Assembly: GCA_017557525.1 (NCBI GenBank)
Contig: JAFYYN010000062.1
Location: 1-64,000 of the forward strand
Reading direction: 5' to 3'
Source of the DNA: Lachnospiraceae bacterium
GTDB lineage: Bacteria; Bacillota; Clostridia; Lachnospirales; Lachnospiraceae
DNA: 64,000 nucleotides
The notes beneath the pieces are model-generated. The model was given only the letters and a program-made list of their open reading frames with translations, had not been told where the DNA came from and searched no databases. Positions 45,283 to 52,674 of this stretch are shown one piece after another (position 1 is the first letter of the stretch; each line of letters opens with the position of its first letter). Both the position numbers and the translations under genes were made by a program.

Positions 45283-45927
45283 TTATAATTTGTATGACAC
45301 CGCAACCCCGTCCCCAACCGGTAATACTGTAGTTTCAAAATCCTCCGAATGAGTAAGCTCATATAAAAACTCCCTCATTCTCTTATGTATCGTCCTGTCG
45401 CGTCTTTCAATTGAAAATTTTGACTCTGCAATGCTGCCTTCCAGTAGTACATTATCTGTAACCAGCATACCTCCGTTTTTAAGTATCATTCTTATTGACT
45501 TTAAAAACTCAGGGTACTGGCCCTTTGCAGCATCTAAAAAAATAAAATCATATCTTTCGGTATGATCTGAAACCATATTTTCAAGTACCGTTAAAGCGTC
45601 TCCCTCTATCAGACGGATATTATCGTGTCCGGCAAGATTTTTTCTGGCCTCTTTCAGCCTCATCTCTACCTTTTCAATCGTAGTTATCTGTGTACCGGGT
45701 TTTGAAAAACGCTCTAAAAACAAAGTTGAAAATCCAATGGCAGTACCTATCTCAAGTATCCTTTGGGGACTTTTTTCAGCCAAAAGGACCTTTAAAAACT
45801 GCTGCATGGATTTTCTTATTATGGGCACTCCGTTTTCGAGTGCCCATTCCTCTAATTTGCTTAAATCCTCAGGTAAATCCGGTATCAAAGAATCAATATA
45901 ACCTTCAATATGTTCGTTTACGATCAT
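45283..45927 (-). CDS. trmR: tRNA 5-hydroxyuridine O-methyltransferase
   Basis: 214-residue SAM-dependent methyltransferase of the YrrM family: LEIGTAIGFSTLFLERF (SAM motif I), EKVEMRLKEARKNLAGHD, DFIFLDAAKGQYPEFL (metal/SAM site) and TDNVLLEGSI. Bacillus TrmR methylates ho5U34 to mo5U34 in tRNA; trhP follows directly. The start overlaps the upstream MltG-like stop by 4 bases (ATGA), as yrrL-yrrM do in Bacillus. Confidence 0.88.
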   Translation of the reverse strand: MIVNEHIEGYIDSLIPDLPEDLSKLEEWALENGVPIIRKSMQQFLKVLLAEKSPQRILEIGTAIGFSTLFLERFSKPGTQITTIEKVEMRLKEARKNLAGHDNIRLIEGDALTVLENMVSDHTERYDFIFLDAAKGQYPEFLKSIRMILKNGGMLVTDNVLLEGSIAESKFSIERRDRTIHKRMREFLYELTHSEDFETTVLPVGDGVAVSYKL

Positions 45928-46421
45928 GGTGACGCCTCAGCATCTTCTACTGTAACTTCGCCTTCTATGGAGTTTTTAGCATCGCATATCATGCTCAATA
46001 TCTCATCATAATTCATTGAAGTATTAAGCACATATGTACCGCCCTTTATATCATATTTTTTCTTTGAATTGCTTTCATCATTAGAACCTGAAGCAAGATT
46101 TCCCAGCTGTACCTTGATAAAGAATGAATATTTGTCAAGCACAAGCTTGTTTGTCTCAAGCTTAGTCGCAATATTCATAGTGGATTCACCCTTTAATATC
46201 TGGATCTTGACATCCCTTCCGGGCTCCTCCTCGACAGCGACATCCCCGAATATCCTGTATGCGTAGTCATATGATATATGTACAGCCTTGATCAGAAAAT
46301 AGATCAACACTATATATACCACGATATTTAGGCATATAGAAAGGAAACCGCCTGTTATACGAAGAAGCACTCTGGTACCTGAGGACCTTCCTGTACCCTT
46401 CGCATTTACACTACTGCTCAT
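45924..46421 (-). CDS. MltG-like protein reduced to helix and LysM-like domain
   Basis: 165 residues: a Ser/Gly/Arg-rich cytosolic start, one helix (about 24-48), and a domain that matches the LysM-like N-terminal part of MltG (IQILKGESTMNIATKLETNK ... GGTYVLNTSMNYDEIL). The large catalytic YceG domain of MltG, including its catalytic Glu, is absent; the protein ends in EDAEASP. The gene holds the yrrL/mltG position just before trmR. It is either a noncatalytic regulator of a separate MltG or a lineage-specific remnant. It starts 1 base after the RNase J stop. Confidence 0.75.
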   Translation of the reverse strand: MSSSVNAKGTGRSSGTRVLLRITGGFLSICLNIVVYIVLIYFLIKAVHISYDYAYRIFGDVAVEEEPGRDVKIQILKGESTMNIATKLETNKLVLDKYSFFIKVQLGNLASGSNDESNSKKKYDIKGGTYVLNTSMNYDEILSMICDAKNSIEGEVTVEDAEASP

Positions 46422-46422
46422 T

Positions 46423-48108
46423 TTAGACCTCCATAAATACCGGCAGGATGATAGGTCTTCTCTTCATCCTCTTCCACAAGAAATCAGCCAGATCATCTCT
46501 GATCAGTGATTTCATTTTATTTTGATCGGTTATCTCCCTTGACCTTATAAGATCAAGTGTAGCACAAACCTCACCTTCGAGTGCCTCGATAAGCTCTTCG
46601 GCCTCTTTAACATATACAAAGCCCCTTGAAGAAATATCAGGGCCTGCAAGTACCTCGCCCGTAGCAGAATCAAATGTAAGCGAAACCACAATAAGTCCGC
46701 TCTCGGAAAGCTGCTGTCTGTCCCTAAGCACGATATTTCCAACATCTCCGACACCAAGACCGTCAACCATAACAGCACCAACTTTTACTTTGTCGGTAAG
46801 AGTGCCTTTTTCCTCATTAAGCTCTAAAACATCACCTGATGAAAGGATAAATACATTTTCCTTTTCAACGCCCATATTTACGGCGAGCTCCTTATGTGCT
46901 GCAAGGAAACGGTATTCCCCATGTACTGGGATGGCATACTTAGGCTTAACCAGTGAGTAAATAAGCTTTATCTCCTCCTGGCACGCATGTCCTGAAACAT
47001 GAGCATCCTGAAAGATAACCTTTGCTCCGATCATGCTCAGTTCGTTTATTACCTTAAATATATTCTTCTCATTACCGGGGATTGCGGAAGAACTGAATAT
47101 AACAACATCCCCGGGCTTGATAGTTACCTTCTTATGAATATTTGCGGCCATCCTTGAAAGCGCTGCCATAGCCTCACCCTGGCTACCGGTGGTGATAAGG
47201 ACGGTCTTTTCATCCTTATAGCTCTTCATCTGCTCTACAGGGATGATGGTCCCTTCTTTTACAGTTATATAACCGAGCTCACAGGCAGTGGAAATGACAT
47301 TTACCATACTCCTGCCTTCTACTACAACCTTTCTGCCGTACTTTTCCGCAGAATTAATGATCTGCTGAACACGGTCAACGTTGGTTGAAAAGGTTGCAAC
47401 AATGATCCTACGGTCACTGTTTTCCATAAATATTGTATCAAAGGTCTTTCCTACAGTCTTTTCAGACATGGTATATCCGGGACGCAGTACGTTGGTACTG
47501 TCGCACATAAGCGCAAGCACACCCTTTTTACCAAGCTCTGCAAGACGTGGAAGATCGATGGTTTCCCCATAAACAGGTGTATAATCCACCTTAAAGTCGC
47601 CGGTATGGACAATCACACCTGCAGGTGAAAAGATTGCTAGAGCTGCCGCATCCGCAATACTGTGGTTGGTCCTTATAAACTCAACCCTGAAATCTCCCGC
47701 ATTAACGCTCTGACCGTACTTTACAGTCTTTATCTTTACTTTCTTGGGCATCTCATGCTCTCTAAGCTTATTTTCGATAAGCGCAGTTGTAAGACATGTG
47801 GCATATACCGGAACACATATATCCTTTAATACATAAGGCAGTGCCCCAATATGGTCCTCATGTCCGTGTGTAATGAAAAAGCCCTTAACCCTGTCCAGAT
47901 TTTCCTTTAAGTAGGAAACATCAGGGATTACAAGGTCTATGCCAAGCATATCGTCTTCAGGAAATGCAATGCCACAGTCAACAACAATGATCGAATCATC
48001 GTACTCAAAGGCTGTGATGTTCATCCCTATCTGTTCAAGTCCCCCAAGAGGGATAACCTTGACTGACGGTAATGCAGTCTCCTCTATTATTGTTTCTTTC
48101 TTACTCAA
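46423..48108 (-). CDS. rnj: Ribonuclease J
   Basis: RNase J is the 5'-3' exo- and endoribonuclease of Firmicutes mRNA decay. 561 residues: metallo-beta-lactamase motif HGHEDHIGALP, HTGDFKVDYTP, beta-CASP motifs (TTGSQGEAMAALSRM, SGHACQEE, PVHGEYR) and a C-terminal domain ending WKRMKRRPIILPVFMEV. It starts with TTG (48108) behind GGAG at 8 bases. It sits inside the conserved yrzB-yrrL interval, where Bacillus has no RNase J. Confidence 0.94.
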   Translation of the reverse strand: MSKKETIIEETALPSVKVIPLGGLEQIGMNITAFEYDDSIIVVDCGIAFPEDDMLGIDLVIPDVSYLKENLDRVKGFFITHGHEDHIGALPYVLKDICVPVYATCLTTALIENKLREHEMPKKVKIKTVKYGQSVNAGDFRVEFIRTNHSIADAAALAIFSPAGVIVHTGDFKVDYTPVYGETIDLPRLAELGKKGVLALMCDSTNVLRPGYTMSEKTVGKTFDTIFMENSDRRIIVATFSTNVDRVQQIINSAEKYGRKVVVEGRSMVNVISTACELGYITVKEGTIIPVEQMKSYKDEKTVLITTGSQGEAMAALSRMAANIHKKVTIKPGDVVIFSSSAIPGNEKNIFKVINELSMIGAKVIFQDAHVSGHACQEEIKLIYSLVKPKYAIPVHGEYRFLAAHKELAVNMGVEKENVFILSSGDVLELNEEKGTLTDKVKVGAVMVDGLGVGDVGNIVLRDRQQLSESGLIVVSLTFDSATGEVLAGPDISSRGFVYVKEAEELIEALEGEVCATLDLIRSREITDQNKMKSLIRDDLADFLWKRMKRRPIILPVFMEV

Positions 48109-48127
48109 TTTTTATCTCCGTATGTTG

Positions 48128-48418
48128 TTACTCCTCATCGACATCGTCTACGATATCAACATCATCCAGTAACTCATTAAATATCTCACCCACAGCATCA
48201 AGCTCAGTCTTATCATCGACAAGGGCATATGCTACTTCCTTGCTGTCAGATGCCAGCTCTTTTAAGATATAGGCGTTAGCCTCCATATCATCTTCACTGT
48301 CAGTTACGAGTATATAATTTTTTCCGTTTAACTTTGTATCAGCAATGGCGTAAAGATCAATAACCTTTCCGTCATCGGTAGTAAACTTTATAAGTCTGTT
48401 TTCCTGTTTATCTTCCAT
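48128..48418 (-). CDS. DUF1292 (YrzB-type) acidic protein
   Basis: 96 residues, very acidic, with KLIKF-like start (NRLIKFTTDDGKVIDLYAI), NYILVTDSEDDMEANAYILKE and a D/E-rich end. It matches the YrzB family, always encoded next to ruvX and ireB; function unknown. Start 48418 has AAGGG nine bases upstream; the in-frame ATG at 48436 precedes that site. Confidence 0.88.
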   Translation of the reverse strand: MEDKQENRLIKFTTDDGKVIDLYAIADTKLNGKNYILVTDSEDDMEANAYILKELASDSKEVAYALVDDKTELDAVGEIFNELLDDVDIVDDVDEE

Positions 48419-48463
48419 TCTAATTTGCCCTTTCATAATGCAGAGCTAATCTCAATATTTTAA

Positions 48464-48512
48464 GGATTCCCCTTAATGGGAAGCTGTCTGCGAAGCAGAC
48501 TGATGAGGTGTA
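48464..48512 (-). repeat. Dispersed palindromic element, family A, full copy S1
   Basis: Minus strand: CTTACACCTCATC, hairpin 1 AGTCTGC-TTC-GCAGACA, hairpin 2 GCTTCCCATTAAGGGGAATCC. This is the most complete copy and defines the family: ACACCTCATC, then two adjacent hairpins. It fills the ruvX-DUF1292 gap. Confidence 0.75.
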
Positions 48513-48517
48513 AGAAA

Positions 48518-48952
48518 TTATACTTTCTTATTTGCAAGATAGTTCAGGTAGCTCTGCAATATGATCACAGCAGCAAGCTTATCTATAACCTCACCCTTTT
48601 TTACGTATCCGTATCCTACCTCATCAAGTACCCTTGATGCCTCAACGGTAGTTAGTCTTTCATCCCATAGTACTACAGAGAGTCCGGTCCTCCTCTCAAG
48701 ATGGGCTGCAAACTCCCTGCACTTTTCAGCTCTGTCTCCCTCAGTATTATCTAACTTCTTAGGCAGGCCAAGCACTATTTTATCAACTCCGTACTCAACT
48801 ATCAGCTCTTCAATCCTGGCTAAAGTTTTCCGAAGCTTGGTTTCATGTGTTCTTCTGATGGTCTCTTTTGGCTGTGCTGTGATCAGCAGCTCATCACTAA
48901 TTGCAACGCCGCAGGTCATAGCGCCAAAATCCAATCCTATAATTCTACCCAT
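48518..48952 (-). CDS. ruvX: Putative pre-16S rRNA nuclease / Holliday junction resolvase
   Basis: 144 residues, RNase H-fold YqgF/RuvX family: starts [20 protein letters not shown] (first catalytic Asp in LDFG), then [19 protein letters not shown] and [11 protein letters not shown] with the last catalytic acidic residues. It lies between ireB and the DUF1292 gene as in most Firmicutes. Confidence 0.93.
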   Translation of the reverse strand: MGRIIGLDFGAMTCGVAISDELLITAQPKETIRRTHETKLRKTLARIEELIVEYGVDKIVLGLPKKLDNTEGDRAEKCREFAAHLERRTGLSVVLWDERLTTVEASRVLDEVGYGYVKKGEVIDKLAAVIILQSYLNYLANKKV

Positions 48953-48979
48953 ATTAAATCATGCCTATGGCATATATCC

Positions 48980-49240
48980 TTATCTGAAATTGATATCTAT
49001 ATACTCCTTAAGAAGTTCCTCAATGATCTCGTCACGCTCAACACGCATGATCTGACTTCTCGCACCATTATGGCTGGTAATGTATGTAGGATCACCCGAC
49101 ATGATATAACCAACAATCTGGCTTACAGGATTGTACCCTTTCTGAGTCAGAGCGGTATAAACATCCTCAATTGTGTCCTTTACGAGATTTTCGGTCTCCT
49201 TAACCGGTCTGAAGTATTGTGTGTCTCCTCTTTGTTCCAT
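48980..49240 (-). CDS. ireB: IreB-family regulatory phosphoprotein
   Basis: 86 residues from MEQRGDTQYFRP: VYTALTQKGYNPVSQIVGYIMSGDPTYITSH and ERDEIIEELLKEYI match YrzL/IreB, a substrate of the PASTA kinase in Enterococcus. The ATG at 49240 gives the family length (88 in Bacillus); an in-frame ATG at 49288 would add 16 residues with no similarity. It heads the ireB-ruvX-DUF1292 cluster. Confidence 0.9.
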   Translation of the reverse strand: MEQRGDTQYFRPVKETENLVKDTIEDVYTALTQKGYNPVSQIVGYIMSGDPTYITSHNGARSQIMRVERDEIIEELLKEYIDINFR

Positions 49241-49351
49241 AGCTTTAAAACCCCATTTCTGCGTATCTTTTAAGGCGTACGCCGCCATTCTTTGATCATC
49301 ACTTCATTATAACCCAGAATCTTAAGTATTTCAAGTGTTTTTTTACTTGCT

Positions 49352-50863
49352 TTATACAATGATTCCGTGTAATGTACCGTCTTCCAAAACTTTAGTTACT
49401 TTTACATAAACAAATTCATTTATTTTATTTAATAAAATCTCACTTGTACCATCATTGTTTGTACCGATACGATTAGCACTATCACATCCAATATATTCAT
49501 CCGATCCAGGATCAGCCTCAACCTGAACATATCTTTCTGTAAGTCCTATAGCTTTTCCGTCTTTGATCTCCTCAACCAGGATCTTTACAGTTTCACCAAC
49601 AAACGAACCGTTATACCGAGCCTTCATCTCATCATCCAAAGTCTGAAGCCTTAAACTTCTTTCATGCTTAACCTTTTCTGTGAGCTGCCCGGGCATTCTG
49701 TCGGCTATAGTACCTTTACGCCTTGAGTATTTAAAGATATGCATCTTGGCAAATGCTGCTTCTCTGCACTTTCCCAGCGATTCTTCAAACTCTTCCTCTG
49801 TTTCTCCGGGGAATCCAACGATAACATCCGTTGTAATAGCAGGTCTGTCAAAGGTTTCTCTGAGGATCCTGCATTTATCTGAGAATTCCTGCATTGTATA
49901 GTGCCTGTTCATCCTTTTAAGTACTGTATCGCAACCGCTTTGCAGCGAAAGGTGGAAATGCGGACATACCGAAGGTATGCTTTTTAGCTGCTCTGCAAAC
50001 TCCTTTGTTATAATCCTCGGCTCCAGTGAGCCAAGTCTTATACGCTCAATACCGCTAATCTTTGAAATTTTTCTGATAAGATTAAGTAGAGGAACTCCGT
50101 CGAAATCTGATACTTCATACTGTTCATCTATGACTCCACCTTGAAGGGAATCTGTCAGCGAAGCTGATTGATGAGATGTAAATATTACACTTTGATCAGA
50201 TGTTTGAGATAATTCAGTTTTCCTTTTCATATATTTTTCATAGTTATCTAGCCCATAAGAAGAAATATGAATTCCGGTCAAAACTATCTCTTTAAACCCT
50301 TTATCTGACAAATCCCTAACTTCTTTTAGTATATCGTCCTCATTCTTTGATCTTACCCTGCCTCTTGCATACGGTATTATACAATATGAGCAGAACTGGT
50401 TGCAGCCATCCTCAATCCTTACAAATGCCCTGCTTCTTTCAGGGTAATCATTTATCGAAAAGCTTTCAACCTGTTTTTCTTTTGAGATATCATCCAAGTA
50501 TTCAGTAGCATGGTTATTTTGAAAATGCTCCAAAACAATATCAGCAATGTCACCTTTATGATTATTTCCAATAAGTATATCAGCAACCTCATCCAGTTTG
50601 TCTTTGTCTTTCTCTGTCTGCACATAGCAGCCTGTGGCAACTATTATAGCATCAGGATTAAGACTTTTAGCCCGGTGGAGCATTTGTCGCGATTTTCTGT
50701 CGGCAATATTGGTTACAGAGCAGGTATTTACAATATAAGCATCCGCAATCTCAGAAAAATCCACTATCTCAAAGCCTTTTTCAACCATGCTTTCGCGGAT
50801 TTTTTCTGTTTCATATGAATTAACCTTACATCCAAGTGATAAAAGTGCTGCTTTATATTTCAT
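49352..50863 (-). CDS. mtaB: tRNA t6A37 methylthiotransferase
   Basis: MtaB adds a methylthio group to t6A37 of ANN-decoding tRNAs, using two [4Fe-4S] clusters. 503 residues: N-terminal domain with LSLGCKVNSYETE, radical-SAM Cys triad CNQFCSYC near 153-160, RIRLGSLEPRIIT, and a C-terminal TRAM domain. It is about 50 residues longer than Bacillus MtaB because of an insert between SYGLDNYEK and LLNLIRKISK; part of that insert (TSHQSASLTDSLQGGV) is encoded by a family A repeat at 50134-50182. Conserved motifs are undisturbed, so it should be active. Confidence 0.93.
   Translation of the reverse strand: MKYKAALLSLGCKVNSYETEKIRESMVEKGFEIVDFSEIADAYIVNTCSVTNIADRKSRQMLHRAKSLNPDAIIVATGCYVQTEKDKDKLDEVADILIGNNHKGDIADIVLEHFQNNHATEYLDDISKEKQVESFSINDYPERSRAFVRIEDGCNQFCSYCIIPYARGRVRSKNEDDILKEVRDLSDKGFKEIVLTGIHISSYGLDNYEKYMKRKTELSQTSDQSVIFTSHQSASLTDSLQGGVIDEQYEVSDFDGVPLLNLIRKISKISGIERIRLGSLEPRIITKEFAEQLKSIPSVCPHFHLSLQSGCDTVLKRMNRHYTMQEFSDKCRILRETFDRPAITTDVIVGFPGETEEEFEESLGKCREAAFAKMHIFKYSRRKGTIADRMPGQLTEKVKHERSLRLQTLDDEMKARYNGSFVGETVKILVEEIKDGKAIGLTERYVQVEADPGSDEYIGCDSANRIGTNNDGTSEILLNKINEFVYVKVTKVLEDGTLHGIIV
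50134..50182 (-). repeat. Family A palindromic element inside mtaB (S3)
   Basis: Minus strand: TTTACATCTCATCAATCAGC-TTC-GCTGACAGATTCCCTTCAAGGTGGA (written here in its parts: lead TTTACATCTCATCA, hairpin 1 ATCAGC/GCTGA, hairpin 2 TTCCCTTCAAGG). It keeps the reading frame and adds residues TSHQSASLTDSLQGGV. Confidence 0.75.
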
Positions 50864-51062
50864 CTGTTATTTCCTTATCATTTTAAATCTACAAATGGTA
50901 CAGCTAACCGTCTTCATTTTCAATAAAATATATCCTTAAATCTTTATAAATTCCCTTGATTTGTATAAAATGCACAAAAGATTTTTTTGTCTATTAGCGA
51001 CAAAATTAAATATTTGATAATAACCTTCTTTAAAAAACCTTTATTTTTGGCAAATCTAAGTG

Positions 51063-51091
51063 TTGACTTTATCAGAAAAGCAAGTTATACT
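51063..51091 (+). promoter_or_regulatory. Promoter of the HPr-like gene
   Basis: TTGACT at 51063-51068, 17 bases, TATACT at 51086-51091. An 8-bp perfect hairpin (AAGGAAAC 51101-51108 with GTTTCCTT 51120-51127) lies at the 5' end of the mRNA, just before the ribosome site, and may stabilise it. Confidence 0.75.
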
Positions 51092-51144
51092 ATTGCACAG
51101 AAGGAAACAAAAGATAATCGTTTCCTTAAGAAAGGAGAATGAAA

Positions 51145-51378
51145 ATGAAGTCAGTTAAAATCAGTTTAAATTCAATCGATGCAGTTAAGTCATTCGTAAA
51201 CACCGTTTCAAAGTACGAGTCTGATTTTGATCTTGTTTCAGGAAGATATGTAATTGACGCTAAGTCAATCATGGGCATCTTCTCACTTGATCTTTCAAAG
51301 CCTATAGAACTCAATATACATTCAGAGGATCAGTTTGATGAGATCATCGAGAGCTTAAAGCCTTACATTGTAGCTTAA
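51145..51378 (+). CDS. HPr-like protein without the phosphorylatable histidine (Crh type)
   Basis: 77 residues with the HPr fold: the regulatory-Ser segment AKSIMGIFSLDL (Ser46 site kept) and the usual strand order, but the active-site IHARPA is replaced by IDAVKS, so His15 is lost. It therefore cannot carry phosphate in the PTS but could be phosphorylated on Ser by HPr kinase, as Crh is in catabolite repression. AGGAG is 7 bases from ATG 51145 and only 1 from ATG 51139, so the later start is chosen. Confidence 0.82.
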   Translation: MKSVKISLNSIDAVKSFVNTVSKYESDFDLVSGRYVIDAKSIMGIFSLDLSKPIELNIHSEDQFDEIIESLKPYIVA

Positions 51379-51404
51379 CTGAAATTGAATTAAACAAAAA
51401 GTCT

Positions 51405-51434
51405 ACGGCAGCATAAAAGCTGCCGTTTTCTTTT
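51405..51434. terminator. Terminator between the HPr-like gene and thiI
   Basis: ACGGCAGC (51405-51412), loop ATAAAA, GCTGCCGT (51419-51426), then TTTTCTTTT. It serves the plus-strand HPr-like gene; in reverse, CTTTTTG follows for thiI. Confidence 0.85.
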
Positions 51435-51439
51435 GACAT

Positions 51440-52627
51440 TTAATTATCTGTCACTTCGATAATTTCGACTTCATTAATAGCCTTTTCAACCAAGGGCTCT
51501 ATAGTCCCTGTAAGCTTCTTCTCCGATCTTACTATTATATCAAGATAAGGTTTTGTTACCGGGTGCTTTGCCACAAAAATGGTACAGCAGTCCTCATAAG
51601 GCTGTATAGAGGTCTCATAAGTATTAATCTTTACAGCTATATCGACAATATCCTGCTTGTCAAATGCGATAACAGGTCTGTAAACAGGCAAAGTACATAC
51701 TGCATTTGTCGCAACAAGGCTCTGCGGAGTCTGACTTGCTACCTGACCTATGGACTCACCGGTAATAAGTGCCTGGCACTTATTCTGATATGCAAAATGC
51801 TCAGCAATACGCATCATATATCTTCTCATGATGATAGTAAGTTCATCCCTTGGGCATTTATCGATTATAGCCAGCTGTATATCAGTGAAATTAACTACAT
51901 GCAGCTTGATAGGCCCGGTATATACGCTTATCAAGCGTGCCAGATCAACAACCTTCTGCTTTGCTCTCTCGCTTGTATAAGGCGGAGCATGGAAATAAAC
52001 AGCGTCAATTGTTACGCCTCTTTTAGCAACCATATATCCGGCTACAGGGCTGTCTATACCGCCTGAAAGGAGCAGCATGGCTCTACCCGAAGAACCCAAA
52101 GGCATGCCTCCCAAGCCCTTAACGGACTCCGAGTAAACATAAGCCATATTTCTGATCTCAACATAGAGAAGTATCTCCGGATGGTGTACATCAACCTTTA
52201 ATTCAGAAAACCTGTCCAAAAGATATGCGCCCATATCTGAACATATCTGAGGTGACTGTATCGGATATGACTTATCTGAACGGCGTGCCTCAACCTTAAA
52301 GGTATGGGGTGTGTTTCCATATCTTTCCTCAAAGTAATCTCCTACACCTGTTGTAAGACTGTCCCACGAAGCGTCCTCAATGACATATGCAGGGCATATC
52401 TCCCAAACACCAAAAACTGTCTTCATTTGTTCTACAGCTTCATCATAGTCATAAACATCAGGACAGTTTACCCTGATTCTTCCCTGTTCGCGGATAACCT
52501 CAAAGCCATCAGCTACTTTTGCAAGCTTTTCGGCTATTCTTTCGCATAAAGCGTCCTCAAAAACATATCTGTTCTTGCCCTTTATGCCAATCTCCGCATA
52601 TTTTATTAAAAAAGCTTTGTATTTCAT
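51440..52627 (-). CDS. thiI: tRNA 4-thiouridine / thiazole sulfurtransferase
   Basis: ThiI makes s4U8 in tRNA and supports thiamine thiazole synthesis. 395 residues: ferredoxin-like and THUMP domains (to about 170), then the PP-loop LLSGGIDSPVAGYM (about 183-196) and PYEDCCTIFVAKHP. The C-terminal rhodanese domain of E. coli ThiI is absent, as in most Firmicutes, where the neighbouring cysteine desulfurase passes sulfur directly. That desulfurase gene lies immediately upstream. Confidence 0.95.
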   Translation of the reverse strand: MKYKAFLIKYAEIGIKGKNRYVFEDALCERIAEKLAKVADGFEVIREQGRIRVNCPDVYDYDEAVEQMKTVFGVWEICPAYVIEDASWDSLTTGVGDYFEERYGNTPHTFKVEARRSDKSYPIQSPQICSDMGAYLLDRFSELKVDVHHPEILLYVEIRNMAYVYSESVKGLGGMPLGSSGRAMLLLSGGIDSPVAGYMVAKRGVTIDAVYFHAPPYTSERAKQKVVDLARLISVYTGPIKLHVVNFTDIQLAIIDKCPRDELTIIMRRYMMRIAEHFAYQNKCQALITGESIGQVASQTPQSLVATNAVCTLPVYRPVIAFDKQDIVDIAVKINTYETSIQPYEDCCTIFVAKHPVTKPYLDIIVRSEKKLTGTIEPLVEKAINEVEIIEVTDN

Positions 52628-52646
52628 TAAAACATTCCTTTCATGA

Positions 52647-52673
52647 TGACAATGGGGACGGTTCTCTTTGTCA
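52647..52673 (+). repeat. REP-like repeat of the RAYT family, copy R1
   Basis: 27 bp, TGACAATGGGGACGG...TTTGTCA, with TGACA/TGTCA ends. Identical to R2 at 53918. It lies between the desulfurase stop and thiI start. Confidence 0.85.
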
Positions 52674-52674
52674 T

